DNA from: Cytophagales bacterium
Lineage (GTDB): Bacteria > Bacteroidota > Bacteroidia > Cytophagales > Cyclobacteriaceae
Length of the DNA: 16,260 bases
NCBI GenBank assembly: GCA_003504855.1
Contig: DNZD01000272.1
Span: 1-16,260 of the forward strand
Direction of reading: 5' to 3'
The notes beneath the pieces were generated by a model. The model saw only the letters and a program-made list of their open reading frames with translations, was not told where the DNA came from and searched no databases. The stretch's first letter is position 1; each line of letters begins with the position of its first letter. Below are positions 1-8,386 of the stretch, in pieces. A program made the position numbers and the translations under genes.

Positions 1-187
<187 letters not shown>

Positions 188-188
188 C

Positions 189-196
189 TATTTTTG
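189..196 (+). promoter_or_regulatory. Candidate -7 promoter box for fabG
   Basis: TATTTTTG matches TAnnTTTG exactly and lies 22 bases upstream of the fabG ATG. No convincing -33 TTTG is seen at the expected distance. It is divergent from the lpd promoter, with the two boxes about 28 bases apart. Confidence 0.5.
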
Positions 197-218
197 TCCA
201 CTTCTTTGACCACCCGAT

Positions 219-965
219 ATGAAACTCCTCCAACAGAAAAACGCACTGGTTACCGGTGCATCCAAAGGAATTGGAAGGGCCATTGCCCTCAAATTTGCCG
301 AAGAGGGCGCCAACGTTGCTTTTACCTACCTGTCGAGTGTAGAACAAGGTTTGGCACTGGAGGCTGAACTCGCGGCAAAAGGTGTTAAAGCCAAGGGATA
401 CCGATCCGACGCATCTGATTTTGCCCAGGCTGATAAATTGATTGCCGATGTGGTGGCTGAGTTTGGATCCCTGGATATTCTTGTAAACAATGCCGGTATT
501 ACAATGGACAACCTTCTGCTTCGGATGACTGAAGACATGTGGGACAAAATAATGCAGGTGAATCTCAAGTCATGTTTCAACACGGTAAAGGCTGCCTGCA
601 AACCCATGATGAAACAAAAATCCGGATCCATCATCAACATGACTTCGGTGGTTGGCCTTAAGGGCAATGCCGGGCAGGCAAATTACGCAGCCTCAAAAGC
701 AGGAATCATCGGGTTCACCAAGTCCATTGCCCTTGAACTTGGTTCGCGTGGCATCCGTTCAAATGCCGTGGCACCAGGGTTCATTGAAACTGAAATGACA
801 GCCAAGCTGGACCCAAAGACTGTACAGACCTGGCGTGATGCAATACCTTTGAAGCGGGGTGGACAGCCAGATGATGTGGCAGAGGCCTGCGTTTTCCTTG
901 CATCTGACCGTTCTGCATATATCACCGGCCAGGTAATTCAGGTGGACGGCGGGATGTTGACCTGA
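219..965 (+). CDS. fabG: 3-oxoacyl-[acyl-carrier-protein] reductase
   Basis: 248-residue classical short-chain dehydrogenase/reductase, the normal length for FabG. It should reduce 3-oxoacyl-ACP to (R)-3-hydroxyacyl-ACP with NADPH in fatty-acid elongation, in the cytosol. Visible motifs in order: cofactor loop TGASKGIG (12-19), NNAG (90-93), and the catalytic tetrad N115, S143, Y156 and K160 in the YAASK pattern. The later NAVAPGFIETEMT stretch and the C-terminal ITGQVIQVDGGM are typical of FabG. The ATG at 219 follows a -7 box and gives a full Rossmann N-terminus. A histidine-kinase gene begins 10 bases after the stop, so the two are probably co-transcribed. Because SDR substrate assignment is weak without acp or fabF neighbours, another oxoacyl reductase remains possible. 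Confidence 0.88.
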   Translation: MKLLQQKNALVTGASKGIGRAIALKFAEEGANVAFTYLSSVEQGLALEAELAAKGVKAKGYRSDASDFAQADKLIADVVAEFGSLDILVNNAGITMDNLLLRMTEDMWDKIMQVNLKSCFNTVKAACKPMMKQKSGSIINMTSVVGLKGNAGQANYAASKAGIIGFTKSIALELGSRGIRSNAVAPGFIETEMTAKLDPKTVQTWRDAIPLKRGGQPDDVAEACVFLASDRSAYITGQVIQVDGGMLT

Positions 966-975
966 CTTTTGGTGG

Positions 976-2802
976 GTGTCAATTGAGGGGGATTTATTAA
1001 GTTTGTTTAATCCACTTTCCCCAGTGACCACCGCACCCATTTCCACATCGGAAGAACTGGCTATTCGATTTGCTGATGAACTGCAGGCAGCCTATGCCCT
1101 GCGCTCCTCCGACCTGAAGAAGAGTATTGAACTGACTGAAGATTTGCTTCGGTCATGTAAAATCCATCAACTCGAAGAACTTCAGATGGCAGCCCAAACC
1201 AATCTGGGCTTGTTTTACCTCATACAAGGTCGGTTCGATATTGCGCTGGAATATTCAAGCGATGCCTTGCGGTATTTTGAAGAGCGTCAGGATCAAAAAG
1301 GAATTGCCGACGCCAAGTACAACATCGGGAGCATTTATTATCGCACGAATAATTATCACCAGGCGCTGTTGCTTTTGGTGGACAGCCTTAATATTTATCG
1401 CCACTTAGGCGACCACTACAATCAAGCGCGTACCCTGAAAAGCATGGGTACGGTGTATGAACTTTTTGCAGACTCCGGGAAGGCAGTTGAATCTTATGAG
1501 AAGTCGATCGAAGCCGCCAGGGCCATCCATGACCCATCACTGGAATCAAATGCCCTCAATCCGCTTTCGGCGATATATTTTAAACAAGGAAAGCACGCTC
1601 AGGCACTCGAGACAATTGAGCGAAGCGTGGATTTGAAAATCAAGACCAACGACCAGCGCGGACTTGCCTTCGCATTATACGGGCGAGGAAAGATATATAG
1701 CAAGTTGGGAGATCAACCCAAGGCGATTGTTGATCTTGAAGAAACCTGCCGGTTGCTGCAGCAGGCAGGTGACCAACTGGGCATGGGAATGGCTTACAAT
1801 AAACTCGGCGTTGCCTACATGGAGATGTCCGATTTTTCCCGTGCCAGGAACTATTTTGATATGGCCCTTGAAATTTCCGGGCCGATCAATTTTCAGGTCG
1901 TGCGATATCGGGTGTTTCATAACTTGTATCTATTGGCCAAGCGGGAAGGAAATGAGGCTATGGCACTCGACTTCCTCGAAAAGCACATGCAATGCAAGGA
2001 TGCCGTTGTTGATAAGGAGACCTACAACCTGATCAAGAGCTATGACGCCGTAAGCCAAATCGAAAGACTTGAACAGGAGGCCAAACAGCAGCAGGAGCGA
2101 AACGAGATTATCGAACGTAAGAATGCAGAGCTGGATTCATTCTTCTACCGGGTTTCACATGACATTAAAGGCCCCATATCCTCCCTCATGGGGCTCAGCA
2201 GCCTCGTCTCACGTGAGATTACGCATCCTGAATCGCTAAAGTTGTTCAATATGTATCATTCACAGATTCTCCGGGTGAATGATATTGTGATGGGACTTAT
2301 CAATCTAACCAGGATCAGCAACCAGCAGGAGGGCTTAACGATTATTGATTTTGACAAACTGACTACGGATTGCATTGACTCCTGTCGCTATCTGCCACAG
2401 TCGAAATCCATTCGGATAATAAAGGAAATTAGTCCGGTAGCATTCAAGTCAGAATGGGCTATTGTAAACACCATCCTTCAGAACCTGATTGAGAATGCAA
2501 TAAAATACTATCGCCCCCGCGCTGAATCATTTGTGCGTATCAACGTTAGGCAGGAACATGAAGAGATAGTTATTGTGGTGCAGGATAATGGTCAGGGTAT
2601 ACCGGAGAATCATCGTCAGAATATCTTTGACATGTTTTTCAGGGGCACTGATCGCACACAAGGGTCAGGACTGGGTTTGTATATTCTGAAGCGCGCTGTT
2701 GAACGACTCAATGGCACCATTGCTGTTGAAAGTGAATTTGGTGTTGGTTCAACGTTTACCGTGAGGCTCCCGGTTAGTCCGGTTAGTACTAACGCCCGAT
2801 AG
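976..2802 (+). CDS. Cytosolic TPR-domain sensor histidine kinase
   Basis: 608 residues from a GTG start 10 bases after the fabG stop. No signal peptide or membrane segment is visible, so the protein should be cytosolic. Residues about 30-345 are helical repeats of TPR type (for example AKYNIGSIYYRTNNYHQALL and the NKLGVAYMEMSDFSRARNYF region). A charged coiled coil follows at about 355-388. The kinase core has the H-box FYRVSHDIKGP with the predicted phospho-acceptor H395, N-box NLIENA (503-508), G1 box DNGQGIP (537-543), an F-box around FDMFFRG and G2 box GSGLGL (563-568). All ATP-lid elements are present, so it should be active. No response-regulator gene lies in the window; the partner and the signal are unknown. 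An overlap with the gene before is absent, and the GTG start is not backed by a clear ribosome-binding site. Confidence 0.88.
   Translation: MSIEGDLLSLFNPLSPVTTAPISTSEELAIRFADELQAAYALRSSDLKKSIELTEDLLRSCKIHQLEELQMAAQTNLGLFYLIQGRFDIALEYSSDALRYFEERQDQKGIADAKYNIGSIYYRTNNYHQALLLLVDSLNIYRHLGDHYNQARTLKSMGTVYELFADSGKAVESYEKSIEAARAIHDPSLESNALNPLSAIYFKQGKHAQALETIERSVDLKIKTNDQRGLAFALYGRGKIYSKLGDQPKAIVDLEETCRLLQQAGDQLGMGMAYNKLGVAYMEMSDFSRARNYFDMALEISGPINFQVVRYRVFHNLYLLAKREGNEAMALDFLEKHMQCKDAVVDKETYNLIKSYDAVSQIERLEQEAKQQQERNEIIERKNAELDSFFYRVSHDIKGPISSLMGLSSLVSREITHPESLKLFNMYHSQILRVNDIVMGLINLTRISNQQEGLTIIDFDKLTTDCIDSCRYLPQSKSIRIIKEISPVAFKSEWAIVNTILQNLIENAIKYYRPRAESFVRINVRQEHEEIVIVVQDNGQGIPENHRQNIFDMFFRGTDRTQGSGLGLYILKRAVERLNGTIAVESEFGVGSTFTVRLPVSPVSTNAR
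2770..2787 (+). repeat. Tandem 9-base duplication at the end of the kinase gene
   Basis: CCGGTTAGT occurs twice back to back, encoding Pro-Val-Ser-Pro-Val-Ser just before the stop of the histidine kinase. It looks like a small slippage duplication in a non-essential tail; no function is implied. Confidence 0.6.
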
Positions 2803-2842
2803 GGTATTTCAAAAAAAAATTAACAATTTTTTAAGAGGCCAG

Positions 2843-2873
2843 TTGGAAACTCTACTAAACTGGTATACGTTTG
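2843..2873 (+). promoter_or_regulatory. Promoter of the metY-metX-hom operon
   Basis: A TTG at 2843-2845 and TACGTTTG at 2866-2873 are separated by 20 bases, which fits the Bacteroidota -33/-7 promoter (TTTG, 19-21 bases, TAnnTTTG). Transcription would start near 2880, leaving the whole riboswitch in the transcript and giving a leader of about 400 bases before metY. Confidence 0.65.
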
Positions 2874-2910
2874 TGTTATCAGATCGATGAGGCATTTCAG
2901 CCATAATCGA

Positions 2911-3040
2911 TTTATAAAGAAGCGTGGAGAGAAAGGCTCTGTGAAGCGCTAGCAACCCCGGGTTCATTCCGATAAAGTCGGAAAGGAATGCCGAAAGGTG
3001 CTAAATCCTGCCTCTGAGAGGGTCTCAGGGGAAATATAAA
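2911..3040 (+). ncRNA. SAM-I (S-box) riboswitch
   Basis: The 3' core AAGGTGCTAAATCCTGC (2995-3011) is the highly conserved S-box segment. The 5' part (2917-2957) matches the pattern AGA-rich/GGAG, TGAAGC, AGCAACC of the P2 kink-turn region. Base-paired helices can be traced: P1 TTTATA (2911-2916) with TATAAA (3035-3040); P3 CATTCC (2965-2970) with GGAATG (2985-2990); P4 CCTCTGAG with CTCAGGGG just before P1 closes. Its position upstream of metY-metX-hom matches known S-box targets. Binding of S-adenosylmethionine would be expected to lower expression of homocysteine synthesis. No terminator hairpin follows; P1 ends 11 bases before the ATG of a small leader frame, so translation of that frame could be the controlled step (inference). 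Confidence 0.93.
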
Positions 3041-3153
3041 CCGGTTAAAAAATGAAAAACCAGTTCAACAAATTCCGCCCCAAGGCCCATCGCAGGCCGA
3101 GTGCTTTAATAAGCACCCGAACAACGATTATTACAATGCCCATGAAACCGGTT
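3038..3153 (+). repeat. Pair of self-complementary AAACCGGTT copies
   Basis: AAACCGGTT occurs at 3038-3046, overlapping the 3' strand of riboswitch P1, and again at 3145-3153 inside the leader frame. Because AACCGGTT is its own reverse complement, the two copies can pair with each other over eight bases. The second copy also contributes to a local hairpin, CATGAAACC (3141-3149) with GGTTCATG (3156-3163, one bulged A). These pairings are mutually exclusive, and the first also competes with P1. Confidence 0.5.
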
Positions 3154-3180
3154 GCGGTTCATGCGTGCTGTTGTTGCTGA
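3052..3180 (+). CDS. Putative poly-cysteine leader peptide of the met operon
   Basis: A 42-codon frame beginning ATG at 3052, 11 bases after the riboswitch closes, and ending TGA at 3178-3180. The peptide starts MKNQFNKFRPKAHRRP, is rich in Lys/Arg, has no membrane or protein-domain character, and ends VAVHACCCC with four consecutive Cys codons (3166-3177) directly before the stop. Such a terminal run is a hallmark of ribosome-stalling leader peptides that sense the charged tRNA of the repeated amino acid. Cysteine is chemically adjacent to the encoded pathway, since MetY uses sulfide. Hairpins at 3101-3116 (GTGCTT/AAGCAC) and 3141-3163 lie in the coding part, and TGTTG over the Cys codons can pair with CAACA (3196-3200). 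The frame is followed about 105 bases later by metY. A chance frame cannot be excluded; I do not recognise a named family. Confidence 0.5.
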   Translation: MKNQFNKFRPKAHRRPSALISTRTTIITMPMKPVAVHACCCC

Positions 3181-3207
3181 TCGCCCTCACTCCATCAACA
3201 CTTGTGA

Positions 3208-4614
<1,407 letters not shown>

Positions 4615-4619
4615 GTGAT

Positions 4620-5660
4620 ATGAAAAATCAGCAGGTCTTTCGGTATGAGAAACCATTTGCACTCGAGGCCGGGGGAGTACTTCCCGGCTTCGAATTGCAA
4701 TACACTACACTGGGAAAGCCCAATGCTTCGCATTCCAAGGTGGTGTGGGTAATCCATGCCCTGACCGGAAGTTCGGACGTTACTTCCTGGTGGCCTGGAT
4801 TGTTTGAGGCCGGTGGACCTTATGATCCTGCTGAGTACTTTGTTATTTGTGCCAACACCCTGGGCGGATGTTATGGATCAACGGGTCCGCTGTCCATAAA
4901 TCCGGTTACCAATGAACCGTACTACCACAGTTTTCCTGCCATAACCAACCGGGACATTGCGCGGTCATTTGATCTTTTGCGTCAGGCATTGGGATATGAT
5001 CAGGTGGATACGGTGATTGGAAGTTCATTGGGTGGACAACAGGCCCTTGAATGGACATTGTTGGCGCCTTCCGTATTTCGTCACCTCATCCTTATCGCGA
5101 CCAATGCCAGCCATTCTCCCTGGGGCATTGCGTTTAATGAAGCGCAAAGGATGGCGATTGCAGCAGACCCCACCTGGAATGAACAACGGCTAGATGCAGG
5201 AAAGCAGGGCATGAAAGCGGCCAGGGCCATCGGAATGCTTTCTTACCGGTCGGCAGAGGGATTTCTGGCGACGCAGCAAGAGCAGACCGATAACAAACTG
5301 GACCATTTTCGTGCCGCATCCTATCAGCAGTATCAGGGAGGGAAATTGGCCGATCGGTTTAATGCATTTACATATTGGACATTAACCAAAGCCATGGACA
5401 GTCACCACATTGGCAGGGGTCGGGGACCTATTGACGAAGTATTGAAACAAGTCCAGCCAAAAACGCTGGTGGTAGGGATAGAAACGGATTTATTGTTTCA
5501 GATTAGTGAACAGCGTTTGCTGGCAGAAAAAATACCGGGTGCCAGGTTGGCTCACCTGCAGTCCTTGTACGGACACGATGGCTTTCTGGTAGAATTTGAT
5601 CAGTTGTGTGACATCATTCAGGAGTTTTATAAAACCATTAGTTCATCAGTATCAATATGA
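4620..5660 (+). CDS. metX: Homoserine O-acetyltransferase
   Basis: 346-residue alpha/beta-hydrolase acyltransferase that should move an acetyl group from acetyl-CoA to L-homoserine, supplying the MetY substrate. Visible signatures: HALTGSSD (46-53), LGGCYGSTGP (81-90), the nucleophile elbow GSSLGG (134-139) with catalytic S136, the acid D290 in GIETDLL, and the base H319 in YGHDGFLVE. Length and motifs match the MetX family. Some MetX homologues actually use succinyl-CoA; the neighbouring O-acetylhomoserine-type sulfhydrylase favours acetyl, but the sequence alone does not settle this. It lies five bases after metY and overlaps hom by four bases (ATGA), indicating translational coupling within the operon. 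The ATG at 4620 gives a normal N-terminus. Confidence 0.93.
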   Translation: MKNQQVFRYEKPFALEAGGVLPGFELQYTTLGKPNASHSKVVWVIHALTGSSDVTSWWPGLFEAGGPYDPAEYFVICANTLGGCYGSTGPLSINPVTNEPYYHSFPAITNRDIARSFDLLRQALGYDQVDTVIGSSLGGQQALEWTLLAPSVFRHLILIATNASHSPWGIAFNEAQRMAIAADPTWNEQRLDAGKQGMKAARAIGMLSYRSAEGFLATQQEQTDNKLDHFRAASYQQYQGGKLADRFNAFTYWTLTKAMDSHHIGRGRGPIDEVLKQVQPKTLVVGIETDLLFQISEQRLLAEKIPGARLAHLQSLYGHDGFLVEFDQLCDIIQEFYKTISSSVSI

Positions 5661-6883
5661 AAAAGAATCTCAAATTAGGATTGTTCGGTTTCGGCTGTGT
5701 GGGGCAGGGATTGTATCACGTATTGCATGAAACGCGCGGTGTAAAGGCCACCATTCAAAAAATTTGTGTGAAGACACCTGGTAAACCGCGCCCGATTCAG
5801 GAGGATCTCTTTACCTATAACAAGCAGGACATTCTCGGTGATCCAGAAATCGATGTTGTCGTTGAGTTGATTGACGATGCCAATGCGGCATTTGAAATTG
5901 TCAAGGCGGCCCTTCAGCAGGGTAAAGCAGTTGTCACAGCCAATAAGCGCATGCTCGCAGAGCACCTGGAAGAAATCTATCAGTTGCAGCAAACTTATCA
6001 GCGTCCGGTGCTGTACGAGGGATCGGTATGCGGAAGTATTCCCATTATCCGTAACCTCGAAGAATATTACGACAATGATCTTATCAATAGTGTGGAAGGT
6101 ATATTCAATGGCTCCACCAACTATATCCTGACCAAGGTTTTTGAAGAACGGCAGAGCTATGGCGATGCCCTGAAGAAGGCCCAGGAGCTTGGCTTTGCTG
6201 AAAGTGATCCGAGCCTGGATGTAAGGGCTTATGATCCGGCGTTTAAATTGACGATTCTCATCGCCCATGCTTTTGGTGTATTTATAGCACCGGAACGGTT
6301 GATTCGTTTTGGTATTGACAAGATTTCGGCAACGGATTTGCGATATGCCAAAGACCATCAGCTGAGCATTAAATTGGTGGCCCGGGCCTTCAAAGAGGGC
6401 GACAAAATTTATGGGCTGGTGGCACCTCAGTTTGTGAATGAACATCACCCGCTGAGTTCGGTGCGAAATGAATACAATGCCGTGAGCGTGGAAGGCGCTT
6501 TTGCGGAAAAGCAGTTGTTTGTTGGCAAGGGAGCGGGAAGCTATCCTACCGGCTCAGCCGTGTTGTCGGATGTTTCTGCCCTCACGTACGATTATCGCTA
6601 TGAGTACAAAAAGCGGCATCAGGAAAATCGCCTGGTGTTTTCAAATGAAGCCACGGTGGAGGTTGTGGTGAGCTTTACCAAACCCGGCCAGGTGACGGTG
6701 GCAGACTTTGCGGTGTTTACCGGAGGGTTTCAGGCGGCCGGCCAGCAGAGCCTGAGTGGTGCCGTGCACCTCGAGAAAATACGCGAATGGTCAAGTCAGG
6801 AAGGCATTAGCGTCATTCTGGCTCCCGGTGTATCATTAAGGCCATTGGTTGCTGCCAAAAAAGAGGATTTGACATATGCCTAG
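5657..6883 (+). CDS. hom: Homoserine dehydrogenase (monofunctional)
   Basis: 408 residues. It should reduce aspartate-4-semialdehyde to homoserine with NAD(P)H, feeding MetX and probably threonine synthesis. The N-terminal Rossmann motif is GFGCVG (11-16). TANKRM holds the conserved K97, NGSTNYILT (151-159) is the family signature, and the catalytic segment ESDPSLDVRAYDPAFK (182-197) contains E182, D193 and K197. In that segment the usual small-residue 'sGxD' is replaced by 'RAYD'. No aspartokinase domain is fused. The C-terminal region from about 330 is short and not a clear ACT domain, so feedback inhibition by threonine cannot be claimed. The ATG overlaps the metX stop by four bases. A U-tract follows the stop at once. 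Confidence 0.92.
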   Translation: MKKNLKLGLFGFGCVGQGLYHVLHETRGVKATIQKICVKTPGKPRPIQEDLFTYNKQDILGDPEIDVVVELIDDANAAFEIVKAALQQGKAVVTANKRMLAEHLEEIYQLQQTYQRPVLYEGSVCGSIPIIRNLEEYYDNDLINSVEGIFNGSTNYILTKVFEERQSYGDALKKAQELGFAESDPSLDVRAYDPAFKLTILIAHAFGVFIAPERLIRFGIDKISATDLRYAKDHQLSIKLVARAFKEGDKIYGLVAPQFVNEHHPLSSVRNEYNAVSVEGAFAEKQLFVGKGAGSYPTGSAVLSDVSALTYDYRYEYKKRHQENRLVFSNEATVEVVVSFTKPGQVTVADFAVFTGGFQAAGQQSLSGAVHLEKIREWSSQEGISVILAPGVSLRPLVAAKKEDLTYA

Positions 6884-6908
6884 GCAATTTCGGTAGGCCG
6901 TTTTTTTT
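6878..6908 (+). terminator. Probable terminator of the met operon
   Basis: GCCTA (6878-6882) can pair with TAGGC (6894-6898), followed by CG and eight T residues (6901-6908). The stem is short and overlaps the hom stop codon, so it is a modest intrinsic terminator. Confidence 0.55.
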
Positions 6909-6941
6909 GACGAACCGGTCAAGATTTGTGGATGGGGTGAA

Positions 6942-6949
6942 TATATTTG
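6942..6949 (+). promoter_or_regulatory. Candidate -7 promoter box for nqrF
   Basis: TATATTTG matches TAnnTTTG exactly and ends 19 bases before the nqrF ATG. The 8-base word ATTTGTGG occurs at 6924-6931 and again, overlapping this box, at 6945-6952, two helical turns apart. Confidence 0.5.
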
Positions 6950-6968
6950 TGGTCTAATTTTTAAGGTC

Positions 6969-8267
6969 ATGCTTCCTATAATTTCCACGTCCATTATCGC
7001 ATTTACGGTAGTTATTCTCCTGTTGGTTCTGCTTCTGCTGCTGGCCCAAAAACAATTGGTGCAGTCTGGTCCGGTGAAGATTACCATCAACAGCGAAAAG
7101 ACCATCACGGTGTCAGCAGGTTCATCGTTATTGTCTACACTGGCTAACGAGAAGATATTTCTCCCATCAGCATGCGGTGGAGGCGGTACTTGTGCCATGT
7201 GCAAATGTGTTGTAGAGAGTGGCGGTGGCGATGTGTTGCCCACCGAAGTAGGCCACCTTTCCCGCAAGGAGCAGAAGGACCATGTGCGCCTGGGATGCCA
7301 GGTGAAGGTGAAGCAAGACCTCAACATCCGTATCCCGGATGAGATTTTTGGTATCAAGAAGTGGGAATGTGAAGTGGTGTCGAACTATAACGTATCCACC
7401 TTTATCAAGGAATTTGTCGTGAAGCTTCCTCCCGGAGAGTCCTTGAAATTTGAAGCGGGTGGTTATATCCAGATTGACGTTCCGCCGTTAACTGTCGATT
7501 TCAAGACCATGGACATAACGCCGCACCCTGACCTCGGACATAAACCAGATGTTTTTAAAGGAGACTGGGATAAGTTCAAGCTTTGGGACCTGAAGATGAA
7601 GAATGAAGAACCCATCTTCCGGGCCTATTCCATGGCCAATCACCCGGCTGAAGGAAACATTGTCATGCTCAATATCCGAGTGGCTACCCCGCCCTGGGAT
7701 CGCCAGAATAATAAGTGGATGGATGTCAACCCAGGCATTTGCTCTTCCTATGTATTTTCACGTAAGCCTGGCGACAAAGTAACTATCTCTGGTCCTTATG
7801 GTGAATTCCACATCAACAAGACCCAGCGAGAAATGATTTATGTGGGTGGTGGTGCCGGTATGGCTCCGCTGCGCGCCCAGATTTTCCATCTGTTCCATAC
7901 AGAAAAGACAAACCGCAAGGTGTCGTATTGGTACGGCGGTCGCTCCAAGAAGGAGTTATTTTATACCGAACACTTCCGGAATATTGAAAAGAACTTCCCC
8001 AATTTCAGATTCTATATCGGTTTGTCCGAACCACTTCCGGAAGACAACTGGAAAGTAAGCAAGAGCCTGGACGATCGCGAGTCGGATGGCTATACCGGGT
8101 TCATTCATAAATGCCTGTTCGATAATTACCTCAAGAACCATCCTGCCCCGGAGGATGTCGAGTACTATCTTTGCGGCCCTCCGATGATGAATGCTGCTGT
8201 ACTTAAAATGCTTGATGATATGGGTATCCCTAAAGAAAATGTTCGCTTTGACGATTTCGGAGGCTGA
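6969..8267 (+). CDS. nqrF: Na+-translocating NADH:quinone reductase subunit F
   Basis: 432 residues. NqrF is the electron-input subunit of the sodium-pumping NADH:quinone oxidoreductase; it takes hydride from NADH onto FAD and passes electrons to a 2Fe-2S centre. One N-terminal membrane helix is seen (about 5-27, very Leu/Val rich). The ferredoxin domain has C69-x5-C75-x2-C78 and C110. The flavin domain carries RAYSMAN (218-224). The NADH domain has [10 protein letters not shown] (293-302) and LCGPPMM (401-407), and the protein ends in the family-typical FDDFGG. All cofactor motifs are intact. Unusually, no nqrABCDE genes flank it; it is bounded by terminators on both sides, so it is a single-gene unit here. 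Other ferredoxin-reductase family members are less likely given the length and the insert between the RAYS motif and ferredoxin domain. Confidence 0.92.
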   Translation: MLPIISTSIIAFTVVILLLVLLLLLAQKQLVQSGPVKITINSEKTITVSAGSSLLSTLANEKIFLPSACGGGGTCAMCKCVVESGGGDVLPTEVGHLSRKEQKDHVRLGCQVKVKQDLNIRIPDEIFGIKKWECEVVSNYNVSTFIKEFVVKLPPGESLKFEAGGYIQIDVPPLTVDFKTMDITPHPDLGHKPDVFKGDWDKFKLWDLKMKNEEPIFRAYSMANHPAEGNIVMLNIRVATPPWDRQNNKWMDVNPGICSSYVFSRKPGDKVTISGPYGEFHINKTQREMIYVGGGAGMAPLRAQIFHLFHTEKTNRKVSYWYGGRSKKELFYTEHFRNIEKNFPNFRFYIGLSEPLPEDNWKVSKSLDDRESDGYTGFIHKCLFDNYLKNHPAPEDVEYYLCGPPMMNAAVLKMLDDMGIPKENVRFDDFGG

Positions 8268-8286
8268 CCTCCGATCAAAAGCAAGG

Positions 8287-8317
8287 AAAGCCTTCCGAAG
8301 TCCGGAGGGCTTTTTTT
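8287..8317 (+). terminator. Strong intrinsic terminator after nqrF
   Basis: AAAGCCTTCCG (8287-8297) pairs with CGGAGGGCTTT (8303-8313) over 11 bases with one G-U pair and a five-base loop, followed by a run of T (to 8317). It lies 20 bases after the nqrF stop. Confidence 0.92.
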
Positions 8318-8337
8318 ATAGGTGGAAGGTGAGAACC

Positions 8338-8382
8338 GCAGGGTTTATTAACTTAGCAACATCCGCGACTGAATAACCCTGC
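8338..8382 (+). promoter_or_regulatory. Inverted repeat around a candidate promoter, just upstream of the arginase-like gene
   Basis: GCAGGGTTTATT (8338-8349) is matched by AATAACCCTGC (8372-8382); 11 bases pair with one unpaired T. The 22-base centre contains TAACTTAG (8349-8356), one base away from the TAnnTTTG -7 consensus. The right arm ends four bases before the ATG. If transcription starts near 8362, only the right arm would be in the RNA, so an operator that is read as DNA is more likely than an RNA hairpin (inference). Confidence 0.45.
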
Positions 8383-8386
8383 CACC

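Noticed and set aside
2814..2832. A/T-only inverted repeat AAAAAATT/AATTTTTT after the histidine kinase as a terminator
   Set aside because: The stem contains no G-C pair and is not followed by a separate U-tract; such a structure is too weak to call, although slight termination is possible.
3178..3180. TGA after four Cys codons as a recoded (selenocysteine) position
   Set aside because: Frame reading on reaches another TGA at 3205-3207, no protein domain follows and no SECIS-like element is evident; an ordinary stop of a leader peptide is simpler.
5675..6448. 257-residue open frame on the minus strand inside hom
   Set aside because: It is antisense to a strongly conserved enzyme, has no recognisable domain and reflects codon bias of the real gene.
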